The translations under genes were made by a program, and so were the position numbers. Shown one piece after another: positions 9,305-19,424 of a stretch of DNA of 46,573 nt; positions within the stretch are counted from its first letter, which is position 1; each line of letters begins with the position of its first letter. Source of the DNA: Sphingobacteriaceae bacterium (GTDB taxonomy: Bacteria; Bacteroidota; Bacteroidia; Sphingobacteriales; Sphingobacteriaceae). The stretch lies in NCBI GenBank assembly GCA_903644075.1, contig CAHJXH010000005.1:1-46573 (forward strand), in the 5' to 3' direction. The notes beneath the pieces are model-generated. The model was not told the origin of the DNA, searched no databases, and worked only from the letters and a program-made list of their open reading frames with translations.

Positions 9305-11140
9305 TTACTGCCCAATAGAAGAGTTGTTTTTCAAGGAGGCCTTATATGCTTTCATGCGGCGCCTTTTCTCCCTTTTTTCTATACGGATCTGTTTCTTCTG
9401 CTTGCGCTCAATCACATTCTGCTTGTGTTCTTCTATGCGCGTCTTCATGTTTTGTTGCGATGCATCATCCAAACCAAAACTGGGTTTAATGCCGGCCAGC
9501 AGGGTATGCCACACCGTTTTAAAGAAAGGGAAATTGATAGGGCGCTGGTAGGTAACCTGTATGGACCGTGGTTGCTCGCCGTCGGTATCAGGGTTATTGT
9601 GTTTAATGATGAGTGCGTTGGCAAAGAACGAAGCAATGGTCATGTGCTTCATTTTAAGTTTGGTTGTATCAGCCTTTAGTAATTGCACTTTCAGGTCTTT
9701 GTATAACAAGGTAACATTCCCTGTAGCTACCTGGCTGTTGCCCTGCATATCAAAATCTAAACTATTGAGCCTGCCCGATGTAATAGCAACCGAGGCCAAC
9801 GATTTTGAAGCAGAGTTAACTGCCGGTAAATTCATAGCGCCCAGCCGGCCTTTGTAGCTATAAGAGTGCAGCTTATCAGTAAGGTTAAAAACAAAATCAA
9901 CATTCAAATTACCCCGGTTCATAAACTGGGTGTTGATGTTTATTTTGCAGATGTGATTTTTGGTGAGTGTTGCAGAGTCATTGGTTACATTGTACAAATA
10001 ACCCCTCGTCCTGTCGAACCGTACAATACCCGCTCTTTTGGTTTTGCGGTTATATTCTTCATAACTGGCATCGATACTGCGCAGGCTGATGGTATCAATC
10101 TTAAGATCGGGTAAGCGAAAAATGGCTACGTTAGGGAAATTGCGCACTCCATTAAGTGTGTCGGCTTTTGGATCTTTGCGCGGGTTGCCGAATATATTGA
10201 TCGATCCATTGGTCAGTATCAGATTAGAGCCGCTGATGGTGTGGTATTTATTATATACCTCGAAATCGAAATTATTAAGCTGCAACGAATCGAGATGCGA
10301 TACAAAACGGTCTTTATAAGTATGCTCAAAAAACTCTTCGGGTGGCCGGGTTGCAATCAATGAGCAATCGTAAGCGTTAAGCTGCGATGTGCGGGTAGAA
10401 AACGTAACCTGTTTGGCTTTATATTTATACTGCCCATTGGCCGATTGCCCGCTGTAATTATTGAGCTCGGCATCCATTTCGCGGCAATATAAAAAGCGGT
10501 TTTTATCAAATTGCGTAGTCGAATCTATCAGCAGGTCAATCGCGCTTAAGTTCAAATCCTGCAGTACTGATACGGCAACTTTTGGCCCTTTATGGTTTTC
10601 GTAGCGCAGTTTTACATCATTTAGTACCACCTTACCGATGTGGATCATCTTTAACGATTTCGAGATCTGCTGGTACAGTGTACGCTTATCCTTAATCACC
10701 GTGTCTTTAGCATGGTTTAATTGATACGATACCTTTAACGTAGGAGCGCTCAGTACAATTTCGCCAATATCAAGTTTATGGTTAAAATAGAGATTGAAGG
10801 GGTGAATGTGTTTTAATACCAGCCTTTTTACATGCAGTTCATACAGGTTATTTGGGGCAAGGTGTGCTTTTTTGAGCGCGTTGTATACGTTGGTGTCGGG
10901 TTTTAAGGTGATGTTGTAGATAACAACCCGGCCTTCCAGAACGTGAAGTTGGGCATCATCAAAATTGGCCTGGTATAAATTATCTGTACTGTTGGCAACT
11001 GTGCTTTTTAATTTATCGGCCAGTATAGGCGACCAGTAATTATTAACCAGCATGGCGGCTATCAAAACCAAAATTGTAATGACGAGTAGCGAGAAAAATA
11101 AAACTCTATGCCAGGTGCACTTTAAAAACTTTAACGTCAT
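9305..11140 (-). CDS. AsmA-like / DUF748-like inner-membrane-anchored protein
   Basis: A 611-residue protein with one N-terminal membrane segment (about residues 13-35, VLFFSLLVITILVLIAAMLV) and a long periplasmic part. Segments such as IYNITLKPDTNVY, DIGEIVLSAPTLKV and IGKVVLNDVKLRYENH repeat the 'beta-strand + acidic turn' style of AsmA/DUF748 proteins, which form elongated beta-grooves thought to handle lipids in the envelope. The C-terminus is strongly basic (KQKKQIRIEKREKRRRMKAYK), which is unusual. Assignment to the AsmA/TAM superfamily is from overall pattern only, not a catalytic motif. It is monocistronic as far as can be seen: copy B of DUF2807 ends its neighbour's transcript and a 302-nt spacer lies upstream. 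Confidence 0.55.
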   Translation of the reverse strand: MTLKFLKCTWHRVLFFSLLVITILVLIAAMLVNNYWSPILADKLKSTVANSTDNLYQANFDDAQLHVLEGRVVIYNITLKPDTNVYNALKKAHLAPNNLYELHVKRLVLKHIHPFNLYFNHKLDIGEIVLSAPTLKVSYQLNHAKDTVIKDKRTLYQQISKSLKMIHIGKVVLNDVKLRYENHKGPKVAVSVLQDLNLSAIDLLIDSTTQFDKNRFLYCREMDAELNNYSGQSANGQYKYKAKQVTFSTRTSQLNAYDCSLIATRPPEEFFEHTYKDRFVSHLDSLQLNNFDFEVYNKYHTISGSNLILTNGSINIFGNPRKDPKADTLNGVRNFPNVAIFRLPDLKIDTISLRSIDASYEEYNRKTKRAGIVRFDRTRGYLYNVTNDSATLTKNHICKININTQFMNRGNLNVDFVFNLTDKLHSYSYKGRLGAMNLPAVNSASKSLASVAITSGRLNSLDFDMQGNSQVATGNVTLLYKDLKVQLLKADTTKLKMKHMTIASFFANALIIKHNNPDTDGEQPRSIQVTYQRPINFPFFKTVWHTLLAGIKPSFGLDDASQQNMKTRIEEHKQNVIERKQKKQIRIEKREKRRRMKAYKASLKNNSSIGQ

Positions 11141-11442
11141 TCAATTATTCGGGGTTATACTTCATCGGCCGGTTATGCGGAATTCTTTTTTGTTTTTAAT
11201 GCTTTCGCGAATTTAATTTCGCGCCTCTTTAAACTTATGAAAGTTATACAGAATATTTAATACGCCAACAGTATAAACTATGTTTTATGTGATGATAACG
11301 TATTTGCTGTAAAAATTGATACATCCTTACACCTTAGCCATCCGAACAACCGTATAATCATCGTTTTGTTAAAAGCTGACAAACTGTCATTGTGTATTTG
11401 TTTTTTATGTATTTTTGCAAACATTTTAATTGAATAATACTG
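11141..11442. other. Divergent intergenic region between the AsmA-like gene and miaB
   Basis: A 302-nt AT-rich spacer between divergently transcribed genes. It contains the miaB promoter (11390-11417) preceded by a short palindrome TGACA-AAC-TGTCA at 11378-11390 that overlaps the minus-33 element and could be an operator. A small CGCGAA/TTCGCG inverted repeat lies near 11205-11223. I see no gene in it. Confidence 0.5.
11390..11417 (+). promoter_or_regulatory. Bacteroidota-type promoter of miaB
   Basis: TTG at 11390-11392, a 17-nt spacer, and TATTTTTG at 11410-11417, a full match to the TAnnTTTG minus-7 consensus of the Bacteroidota housekeeping sigma factor. The predicted transcript would start near 11421-11424, leaving about 20 nt of leader before the ATG. 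Confidence 0.55.
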
Positions 11443-12921
11443 ATGATGGATTTGGTACTTCCGGATAAAGCACATGACGAGAGCAGGCAGGGCGAAGCTT
11501 TAATGCTGGAAACTAAGGCTGATAAAAACGGACGTAAGCTATATATTGAGAGTTATGGCTGCGCCATGAATTTCTCCGACAGCGAGATTGTTGCATCTAT
11601 TTTATTAGATAATGGTTTCGAAACCACTAACGACTATACAATTGCTGATGCAATCTTTATTAATACCTGCTCTATCCGCGAGAATGCAGAAGTTCGTGTG
11701 CGTAACCGCCTGAAAGAGTTTAAGGTTGCCAAGCAACGCAACCCGGGTATGGTTGTAGGTGTATTAGGCTGCATGGCCGAACGCCTGAAAGCGAAATTTT
11801 TAGAAGAAGAAAAACTGGTTGATTTAGTAGTAGGCCCCGATGCTTACCGCGACCTACCAAACCTGATTGAGCAGGCGGATGGCGGACAGCGTTCGGTTAA
11901 CGTATTGCTATCGCGCGAGGAAACTTATGCAGATATCAATCCCGTAAGGTTAAATACCAACGGAATCAACGCCTTCGTATCCATTATGCGTGGCTGCGAT
12001 AATATGTGCTCGTTTTGCGTGGTGCCATTTACCCGTGGCCGCGAACGTAGCCGCGACGCCATATCAATTGTAAAAGAATGTACCGATTTGTTTAACGAAG
12101 GCTACCGAGAGGTTACTTTGTTAGGGCAAAATGTGGATTCATATAAATGGACACCTCTCCCTGCCCTCTCCGAAGGAGAGGGTTCTGCTGAGCAGGTTTC
12201 TGAAAGCCTCCCCTTTGGGGAGGTTGGAGGGGTCGTCAACTTTGCCAACCTGCTAGAGATGGTAGCCCAAATCAACCCCGATCTTCGGGTTAGGTTTTCT
12301 ACCTCGCACCCTAAAGATATTACCGATGAGGTGTTATATACCATGAAAAAGTATGATAACATCTGTAAGTATATTCACCTGCCGGTACAGTCGGGCAATA
12401 CCCGCGTGCTGGATATTATGAACCGTACTTATACCCGTGAGTGGTATATGAACCGCATTGATGCCATTAGGCGAATTATGCCGGGTTGCGCCGTATCAAC
12501 CGATGTGATTACAGGTTTTTGCACAGAAACGGAAGAAGAGCACGCTGAAACATTAAGCATGATGGATTACGTGAAGTACGATTTTGCTTACATGTTTATG
12601 TACTCTGAACGCCCCGGAACATTGGCTGCTAAACGTTATGCAGACGATATTCCCGAAGATGTTAAAGCACGTAGACTAAACGAAGTAATTGCTAAACAAA
12701 GAGAACACGCGCATTTACGCTTGTTAGCTAAAATAGGCACCGTACAAAAAGTATTGATCGAAGGCTACTCAAAAAAATCAGCCAACGACTACTGTGGACG
12801 AAGCGACGAAAACTCGATGGTAATTTTCCCGGTAGACGAACGCTACAAACCAGGTCAATATGTGAATGTGCTCGCAGAGAGATGTACAACGGCAACTTTA
12901 ATGGGAGTAATTGTTGATTAA
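11443..12921 (+). CDS. miaB: tRNA-2-methylthio-N6-dimethylallyladenosine synthase MiaB
   Basis: A 492-residue radical-SAM methylthiotransferase that converts i6A37 to ms2i6A37 in tRNAs reading UNN codons. The N-terminal UPF0004 domain has its three cluster cysteines in YGC (C40), NTCSIRE (C76) and GVLGC (C110). The radical-SAM cluster is C185-x3-C189-x2-C192 (CDNMCSFC), and a TRAM RNA-binding domain closes the protein. The oddity is residues 237-264, where a low-complexity stretch ([15 protein letters not shown] ... PFGEVGGV) separates the conserved GQNVDSYKW from VNFANLLE. At the DNA level this is a GC-rich palindromic repeat inserted in frame. Start is ATG at 11443 (or 11446). First gene of a plus-strand block. 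Confidence 0.95.
   Translation: MMDLVLPDKAHDESRQGEALMLETKADKNGRKLYIESYGCAMNFSDSEIVASILLDNGFETTNDYTIADAIFINTCSIRENAEVRVRNRLKEFKVAKQRNPGMVVGVLGCMAERLKAKFLEEEKLVDLVVGPDAYRDLPNLIEQADGGQRSVNVLLSREETYADINPVRLNTNGINAFVSIMRGCDNMCSFCVVPFTRGRERSRDAISIVKECTDLFNEGYREVTLLGQNVDSYKWTPLPALSEGEGSAEQVSESLPFGEVGGVVNFANLLEMVAQINPDLRVRFSTSHPKDITDEVLYTMKKYDNICKYIHLPVQSGNTRVLDIMNRTYTREWYMNRIDAIRRIMPGCAVSTDVITGFCTETEEEHAETLSMMDYVKYDFAYMFMYSERPGTLAAKRYADDIPEDVKARRLNEVIAKQREHAHLRLLAKIGTVQKVLIEGYSKKSANDYCGRSDENSMVIFPVDERYKPGQYVNVLAERCTTATLMGVIVD
12151..12234 (+). repeat. Palindromic repeat element inserted in frame within miaB
   Basis: An 84-nt (28-codon) segment made of three hairpins: CCCTCTCC-GAA-GGAGAGGG (12164-12182, perfect 8 bp), CTGCT-G-AGCAG (12185-12195) and CCTCCCC-TTT-GGGGAGG (12207-12223, perfect 7 bp). 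The C/G-rich words look like the 'CTCTCC...GGAGAG' intergenic repeats common in Sphingobacteriaceae. The length is a multiple of three, and the MiaB motifs continue on both sides. Confidence 0.75.
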
Positions 12922-13006
12922 GTTAAATGGGTTGCTTGAGTTGATAGGTTTGCATAAAGCAACCTACTCACTACTCACTAAATCAACCACTCACTAATTC
13001 CAAACT

Positions 13007-14254
13007 ATGGACGTTCAGGAGATAAAACAGCGCTTCGGTATCATTGGTAATTCGCCATTGTTAAACCGGGCAATAAATATAGCCAGCCAGGTGGCGCCAA
13101 CCGATATATCAGTTTTGATAACCGGCGAGAGCGGCAGTGGTAAGGAAGCGTTTTCGCATATTATTCACCAACTGAGTCCGCGTAAGCATGGGCCGTTTAT
13201 TGCGGTTAACTGCGGCGCTATCCCCGAGGGGACTATCGATTCAGAACTTTTCGGTCACGAAAAAGGCGCTTATACAGGTGCCATAGGTGAGCGTAAAGGC
13301 TATTTCGAAACCGTTAATGGCGGTACCATATTTTTGGATGAAATTGGCGAAATGCCTTTAGGCACCCAGGCCCGTTTGTTAAGGGTATTGGAATCGGGCC
13401 AGTTTATCCGCGTAGGTTCATCAAAAGTAGAGAAAACCAATGTGCGTGTTATTGCAGCAACTAATGTTGATGTGTATGATGCCGTAAAAGCAGGCAAGTT
13501 TCGTGAAGATCTTTACTATCGTTTAAATACAGTGCCATTACGCATCCCGCCATTGCGAGATCGTAAGGAAGATGTGTACCTGCTGTTCCGCAAATTTGCA
13601 TCAGACTTTACCGATAAATACCGCACACCGGCTATGCAGCTGGATGAGGATGCACAACGCGTACTGGCCAATTACTCATGGCCGGGTAACGTTCGCCAAT
13701 TGAAAAATATTGCCGAGCAGTTGGCCGTGCTGGAGAGCGACCACACTATTACAGGCCAAACCCTGCTAACCTACATCCCTAACGAAGGCCGCAACTCAAA
13801 CCTGCCGATGCGGATAGATCAGCCTAAAGAAGATTTCTCTGAAAGGGACATCCTGTACAAAGTGCTGTTTGATATGAAACGCGATATGGTAGAGTTGAAA
13901 AAGCTGGTGGCCGAAATGATAGAACATGGCGGTGTATCACCAAACTTTGCCAATCATTCACAGGCTATTAGTCAGCTATACAGGGATATTGAAATACCCA
14001 ACAGTCCTGATGCACAATTTACTTTACAACAGCCCGTTACTGTAAATAATAACGGTAATAATGTAAACAACAACGATGGATTTATAACTACCCATGCAGA
14101 AGAGGTTGAAGAATCGTTGTCATTGATTGAAAAAGAATCAGACCTTATCCGCAAGGCATTAAAAAAGCATAAAGGTAAACGTAAGCTGGCAGCCAACGAG
14201 TTGGGCATATCAGAGCGTACCCTGTACCGAAAAATTAAAGAATTAAATTTATAA
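13007..14254 (+). CDS. Sigma-54-interacting (NtrC-type) transcriptional activator, no receiver domain
   Basis: A 415-residue bacterial enhancer-binding protein. It starts directly with the AAA+ domain: Walker A GESGSGKE (residues 40-47), the sigma-54-contacting GAFTGA loop as GAYTGA (87-92), Walker B FLDEIGE (109-115), and the sensor/Arg-finger segment REDLYYRLN. An Asn-rich linker (about 340-365) leads to a Fis-type helix-turn-helix at the C-terminus (KLAANELGISERTLYRKI). It lacks an N-terminal receiver, GAF or PAS module, so activity is not controlled by a linked phospho-domain. It would remodel RNA polymerase-RpoN; targets are unknown. It is followed by lptE after 2 nt, suggesting a link with envelope gene expression. 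Downstream of miaB after an 85-nt spacer with a weak hairpin. Confidence 0.9.
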   Translation: MDVQEIKQRFGIIGNSPLLNRAINIASQVAPTDISVLITGESGSGKEAFSHIIHQLSPRKHGPFIAVNCGAIPEGTIDSELFGHEKGAYTGAIGERKGYFETVNGGTIFLDEIGEMPLGTQARLLRVLESGQFIRVGSSKVEKTNVRVIAATNVDVYDAVKAGKFREDLYYRLNTVPLRIPPLRDRKEDVYLLFRKFASDFTDKYRTPAMQLDEDAQRVLANYSWPGNVRQLKNIAEQLAVLESDHTITGQTLLTYIPNEGRNSNLPMRIDQPKEDFSERDILYKVLFDMKRDMVELKKLVAEMIEHGGVSPNFANHSQAISQLYRDIEIPNSPDAQFTLQQPVTVNNNGNNVNNNDGFITTHAEEVEESLSLIEKESDLIRKALKKHKGKRKLAANELGISERTLYRKIKELNL

Positions 14255-14256
14255 GT

Positions 14257-14775
14257 ATGTTCAAAAGAACGCTGTTCTCTGTTTTGGCTATCGTAGTGTT
14301 AAGTTGCATAAGCGATTCTTGTGCATATAGTTTAAATGGCGCATCTACGGCCGGTTTAAAAACCATTAATGTGGAGTTTTTTGAAAACAATGCGCCTTTT
14401 GTAGTAAACAACCTGAGCCAGAACTTTACCGAGGCTTTAAAAACCAGAATCCGTTCGCAAACCCGGTTAAGTGTAGTAAGGGGCGAGGCCAATGCAACCA
14501 TGTCGGGCGCTATTGTAGGTTATAGCATTGCACCGGTATCTGTGCAGGCAACTAACACCAATTCGGCACCACCTATTGCAAGCGCCAGCCGTTTAACCAT
14601 TACGGTGAATGTGAAGTATGTGAATGATGCGGATAAGAAAAACAATTTCGACCAGTCTTTTTCACAATTTGCTAATTTTACAGGTGATATAGGAACCCAG
14701 GAACAAGCTATTATAGCCACGATTTTACCAAAGCTAACCGAAGATATTTTTAACAAAGCCTTTGCCAATTGGTAG
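14257..14775 (+). CDS. lptE: LptE-family LPS-assembly lipoprotein
   Basis: A 172-residue protein with an N-terminal hydrophobic segment and a Cys at residue 22 in SDSCAYSLNGAS. The C-x-YS-x-x-G-AS start is typical of Bacteroidota LptE-like lipoproteins. The middle (TINVEFFENNAPFVVNNLSQNF; TEALKTRIRSQTRLSVV; ATMSGAIVGYSIAP) follows the LptE fold, and conserved strand words such as LTITVNVKYVND recur. LptE plugs the LptD barrel and helps insert lipopolysaccharide in the outer leaflet. lptD is not in the window. The lipobox is imperfect, so the lipidated residue (C22 versus C17) is uncertain. Two nt separate it from the sigma-54 activator, so one transcript is likely. Confidence 0.8.
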   Translation: MFKRTLFSVLAIVVLSCISDSCAYSLNGASTAGLKTINVEFFENNAPFVVNNLSQNFTEALKTRIRSQTRLSVVRGEANATMSGAIVGYSIAPVSVQATNTNSAPPIASASRLTITVNVKYVNDADKKNNFDQSFSQFANFTGDIGTQEQAIIATILPKLTEDIFNKAFANW

Positions 14776-14795
14776 GCAATTAGTACTTTCATCAC

Positions 14796-16403
14796 GTGGA
14801 GCAGCAGGTAAATGATCGAATGACGGAAGCCGTGTGGAATGTATTAGCCAATCCGGCTGATACCCAGCTGTATATTGATGAACTGAAAAATTTAATAAAT
14901 CAGTACCCGCAAAGTAACTTGCTGCACACTTTAGCTGCAAGGGCAGGCAACGGGCAATTAATTAATAATGCCGCTGTTTATTTCAACGGGCAATCTTTAT
15001 ACCGTTTGGTTAACAACCAGGAGCCTTTGCCAACTGTAAAGGACCACCAGTTTGTTAATTTAGATACGGCAGTTTTTAACACTGCGCCGCAAGCAGTTCC
15101 GGCAGAAGAAGACAGCATCCCTCAATACAATTCAACCTTAGAAGATTTTACCCTGGCCGATGCCAACAGGCGCAAGCTCGGCAACGAAACAGATTGGGCC
15201 CCATTATCAGAACCAACGTTTGAGGAAATTGAGGAAGCACCGGTTATTATAACAGAACCACAAGCACCTGTAATTGATCAGGAGCAGGAGGATGTAATTG
15301 TCGAGGAAGAAACTCGAGTTGAATCAACAGAGGCGGAACCACGAGTACAGGAACCTGCAGCTCATGAAGTTGAACCAGTAACTGATAATCAACCGGAAGA
15401 AGAAACACTTGTTGAACAAGCCCCAACTTTAAGCGACTGGCAGCCGACAGAAGCCAATATTAACCCGCCTGCAGAACCTATCTATTATACCAATAATTAT
15501 AGGGCAGAACCTGTATTAACAGAGGAGAAGCCTGCAGAAGCAACTCCGGTAACTGAAGAGCCAATTGTTAATCAGGAGCCAGAGGTTGTTCAGCAAGATC
15601 ATGCTGATCAGCAAATAGCAGCACCTCAGGAAACAGAACCGGAAGAAGAAGTTTACGACGAGATTGTTGGTATTGATGATATTGAGATAGCGCCGATACA
15701 TGTCGCAGAGCAGTCTATAGCGCCGGTTGAAACGATCGATTCGTATTACACCAGTTATACCGAAGAACCGAGGAAAGAAGTTGCCGTTGTAGAACCAAAA
15801 GAGGCAAAGCACGAGTTTAACCTGGAAGACCAAATTACCGAGAGCATTTACGCTACCGATTATTTTGCGTTTAAAGATGCCCTGGTAGAAGAGCCTTCGG
15901 CAGAAAATACACAACACTTATTAGAAGCTGAAACAGCGGATGCAGACGAGAAACAAACTATGGCCAAGTATCATGATGATAATTTGCCGTATTCGTTCTT
16001 GTGGTGGCTGGATAAAACCCGCCGCGAGCATTCTAATATGTATCAGCCTTATGCCAAGCCATCGGCGTTGCCTAATATTGATGATCTAACAGACGATAAA
16101 ACAAGTTTAGAACTATCGCTTCCTGATCCAAAACAAAAGGAAGAAGCGATTATAGAACGCTTTATACAGGCCGAGCCACAAATTAAACCGCCTAGCGGCG
16201 ATAAATTGGATAACGAAAACAAAGCACGTTACAGTGCCGAGGATAGTGACGAGCTGGTAACCGAAACGCTGGCCCGCATTTATACCGACCAGATGCTTTA
16301 CCACAAAGCTATAGCAACTTATAAAAAGTTAATGTTGAGATATCCGGAAAAAAGTAGTTACTTTGCAGGTCAGATTGAGATTTTAGAAAACAAAACAAAC
16401 TAA
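14796..16403 (+). CDS. Acidic low-complexity protein with N- and C-terminal TPR-like helices
   Basis: A 535-residue protein without a signal peptide. Residues 1-60 form amphipathic helices (IDELKNLINQYPQSNLLHTLAARAG) resembling TPR units. A long Glu/Pro/Gln/Thr-rich acidic segment (about 100-370) is presumably disordered. The last 60 residues again look like a TPR pair (ETLARIYTDQMLYHKAIATYKKLMLRYPEKS). Function unknown; Bacteroidota often carry such a gene between lptE and secG. Start choice: GTG at 14796 gives the full protein; ATG at 14820 would remove eight residues and has a slightly better purine tract upstream. It lies 20 nt after lptE and 7 nt before secG, consistent with an operon. 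Confidence 0.7.
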   Translation: MEQQVNDRMTEAVWNVLANPADTQLYIDELKNLINQYPQSNLLHTLAARAGNGQLINNAAVYFNGQSLYRLVNNQEPLPTVKDHQFVNLDTAVFNTAPQAVPAEEDSIPQYNSTLEDFTLADANRRKLGNETDWAPLSEPTFEEIEEAPVIITEPQAPVIDQEQEDVIVEEETRVESTEAEPRVQEPAAHEVEPVTDNQPEEETLVEQAPTLSDWQPTEANINPPAEPIYYTNNYRAEPVLTEEKPAEATPVTEEPIVNQEPEVVQQDHADQQIAAPQETEPEEEVYDEIVGIDDIEIAPIHVAEQSIAPVETIDSYYTSYTEEPRKEVAVVEPKEAKHEFNLEDQITESIYATDYFAFKDALVEEPSAENTQHLLEAETADADEKQTMAKYHDDNLPYSFLWWLDKTRREHSNMYQPYAKPSALPNIDDLTDDKTSLELSLPDPKQKEEAIIERFIQAEPQIKPPSGDKLDNENKARYSAEDSDELVTETLARIYTDQMLYHKAIATYKKLMLRYPEKSSYFAGQIEILENKTN

Positions 16404-16410
16404 TTATAAA

Positions 16411-16749
16411 ATGTATTTTATTTTAATTATTGTAGCCATTATCGTATGTATCCTTTTAGGATTTATCGTATTGATCCAAAACCCTAAGGGAGGTGGCTTA
16501 TCTTCAAACTTTTCGTCATCGTCGCAATTAATGGGCGTGCAAAAAACAGGTGATATACTTGAAAAAGGTACCTGGGTATTAGCCATTACTTTAATGGTAT
16601 TATCATTAGCCATTAACGTCGCTGTAAAAAGCAGCTCGGTTAAAGCTGGTGGTAACAATGAGTACCAAAACCAAATTGAAAGAGCTTCAAAACCAACAGC
16701 ACCGGTTGCCGCACCTCCGCTTACATCGCCAGCGCCAATCAAAAAATAA
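16411..16749 (+). CDS. secG: Preprotein translocase subunit SecG
   Basis: A 112-residue membrane protein with two transmembrane helices (residues 2-22 and about 52-71) joined by the diagnostic SecG loop: VLIQNPKGGGLSS followed by QLMGVQKTGDILEKGTW. The C-terminal tail is Ala/Pro-rich. SecG associates with SecYE and improves SecA-driven export. It is the last gene of the miaB-to-secG block and is followed at once by a rho-independent terminator. Confidence 0.93.
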   Translation: MYFILIIVAIIVCILLGFIVLIQNPKGGGLSSNFSSSSQLMGVQKTGDILEKGTWVLAITLMVLSLAINVAVKSSSVKAGGNNEYQNQIERASKPTAPVAAPPLTSPAPIKK

Positions 16750-16770
16750 GCTGAACAAATATTGATATTA

Positions 16771-16801
16771 AAAGGCCTGCGATTTATCGCGGGCCTTTTT
16801 T
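16771..16801 (+). terminator. Rho-independent terminator after secG
   Basis: A 12-bp stem (16771-16782 with 16787-16798, one G-T wobble) with a TTTA loop and a T-run. The 3' half with its T-run and the following bases recurs at 16974-16994. Confidence 0.85.
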
Positions 16802-16819
16802 CGTTAGTAGGGCTTTGTG

Positions 16820-16947
16820 CTTGTAAGTCTGATCTGCCTAAATTTATACCCCTTATGAGCATTTCTGCAAGGAGCACTGGCAGTAGTTTCCCCTTAAAAG
16901 GGGAACGCAATGATATTGCTAACATCAGCAACGTTAATAAGGGGTAG
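16820..16947 (+). repeat. Dispersed repeat family 1, copy A (about 128 bp)
   Basis: It begins at CTTGTAAGTCTGATCTG, contains TATACCCCTTATGAGCATTT, a CCCCTT-AA-AAGGGG hairpin near 16891-16904, and ends AATAAGGGGTAG. Near-identical sequence is found in opposite orientation at 31691-31814 and truncated at 37641-37711. No gene is encoded. Confidence 0.8.
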
Positions 16948-17171
16948 AACGTTTATAATTAACGAGGTGCGAGCGCGGGCCTTTTTTCGTAGTACGTAAC
17001 CTGACAGGCTGGCATTGTCATGTTTGTGTAAGATGACGGTTGTGTAAAGGCTATATTAAAAGTATGACAATTGTACAGCCGCTTATGCCAAATTTTAACA
17101 AATGGTTTACTTGGCATAATTGATGTTGAATAAGGGTAATCAAGAACTAAAAATTATAATTATATAAAATT
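16948..17171 (+). promoter_or_regulatory. groES upstream region with candidate operator palindromes
   Basis: The stretch holds a second copy of a terminator half (16974-16994), then an 8-bp perfect inverted repeat TATGCCAA / TTGGCATA with a 19-nt spacer (17084-17091 and 17111-17118), and TGACA...TGTCA half-sites further upstream. No CIRCE element (TTAGCACTC-N9-GAGTGCTAA) was found, so HrcA-type control is not supported. The palindrome is a candidate site for a heat-shock regulator; that role is inference. Confidence 0.35.
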
Positions 17172-17459
17172 ATGTCGATAAACATTAAACCTATTGCTGG
17201 CACAGCAAACAGAGTAGTGATTGAAGCTGCTGCCGCTGAAGAAAAAACTGCATCGGGTATCATTATTCCTGACACTGCCAAAGAGAAACCGCAGAAAGGA
17301 ACAGTAATATCAGTATCTGACGAAGACGGTGATGGTAAAAAACCAACAGTAAAAGCAGGCGATACTGTTTTATATGGCAAATATGCAGGTACAGAAATTA
17401 CTTTCGAAGGTAAAGAATACCTGATCATGCGCGAATCTGATATTTACGCGGTACTATAA
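17172..17459 (+). CDS. groES: Co-chaperonin GroES
   Basis: A 95-residue protein of normal family length. It shows the GroES core: [35 protein letters not shown] (mobile loop around the SGIIIP motif), then [33 protein letters not shown] and the C-terminal [13 protein letters not shown]. The heptamer caps GroEL rings and drives substrate encapsulation. It precedes groEL by 151 nt, a longer gap than usual, filled with short repeated words (GAGATATGAGAT type). The N-terminus ([13 protein letters not shown]) departs a little from the common 'KPLxDRV' form, as GTANRV replaces DRV. Confidence 0.96.
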   Translation: MSINIKPIAGTANRVVIEAAAAEEKTASGIIIPDTAKEKPQKGTVISVSDEDGDGKKPTVKAGDTVLYGKYAGTEITFEGKEYLIMRESDIYAVL

Positions 17460-17550
17460 TTTTAGATATGAGATGTGAGATATGAGATAATAGATTTTTC
17501 TCAGAATCACATCACACATTAACAAACCAATAGAAAACATTATTATTTGA

Positions 17551-19245
<1,695 letters not shown>

Positions 19246-19267
19246 TCATCCCTCAAACTAATATATA

Positions 19268-19306
19268 GAGCCTTGTCTGTGTTATGCAGACAAGGCTCTC
19301 TTGTTT
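19268..19306 (+). terminator. Rho-independent terminator after groEL
   Basis: A perfect 12-bp stem (19268-19279 with 19287-19298), a 7-nt loop and a T-rich tail. It ends the groESL transcript. Confidence 0.92.
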
Positions 19307-19424
19307 TATAATGCTTTCTTGCAAATATATTTAAGCTTAATATGTTGATTGTTTGGGTATTAAATATCAAATTTATGTTGTCTTAATATTAAGATACTTA
19401 TATTGAGATATTAAACCTGCCGAC

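Noticed and set aside
16762..16947. 61-codon reading frame downstream of secG
   Set aside because: It lies over the secG terminator and repeat family 1; no coding character.
16996..17130. Sigma-54 promoter (TGGCA...TTGC) upstream of groES
   Set aside because: TGGCA words occur twice, but the GG-N10-GC spacing is not met in either case.
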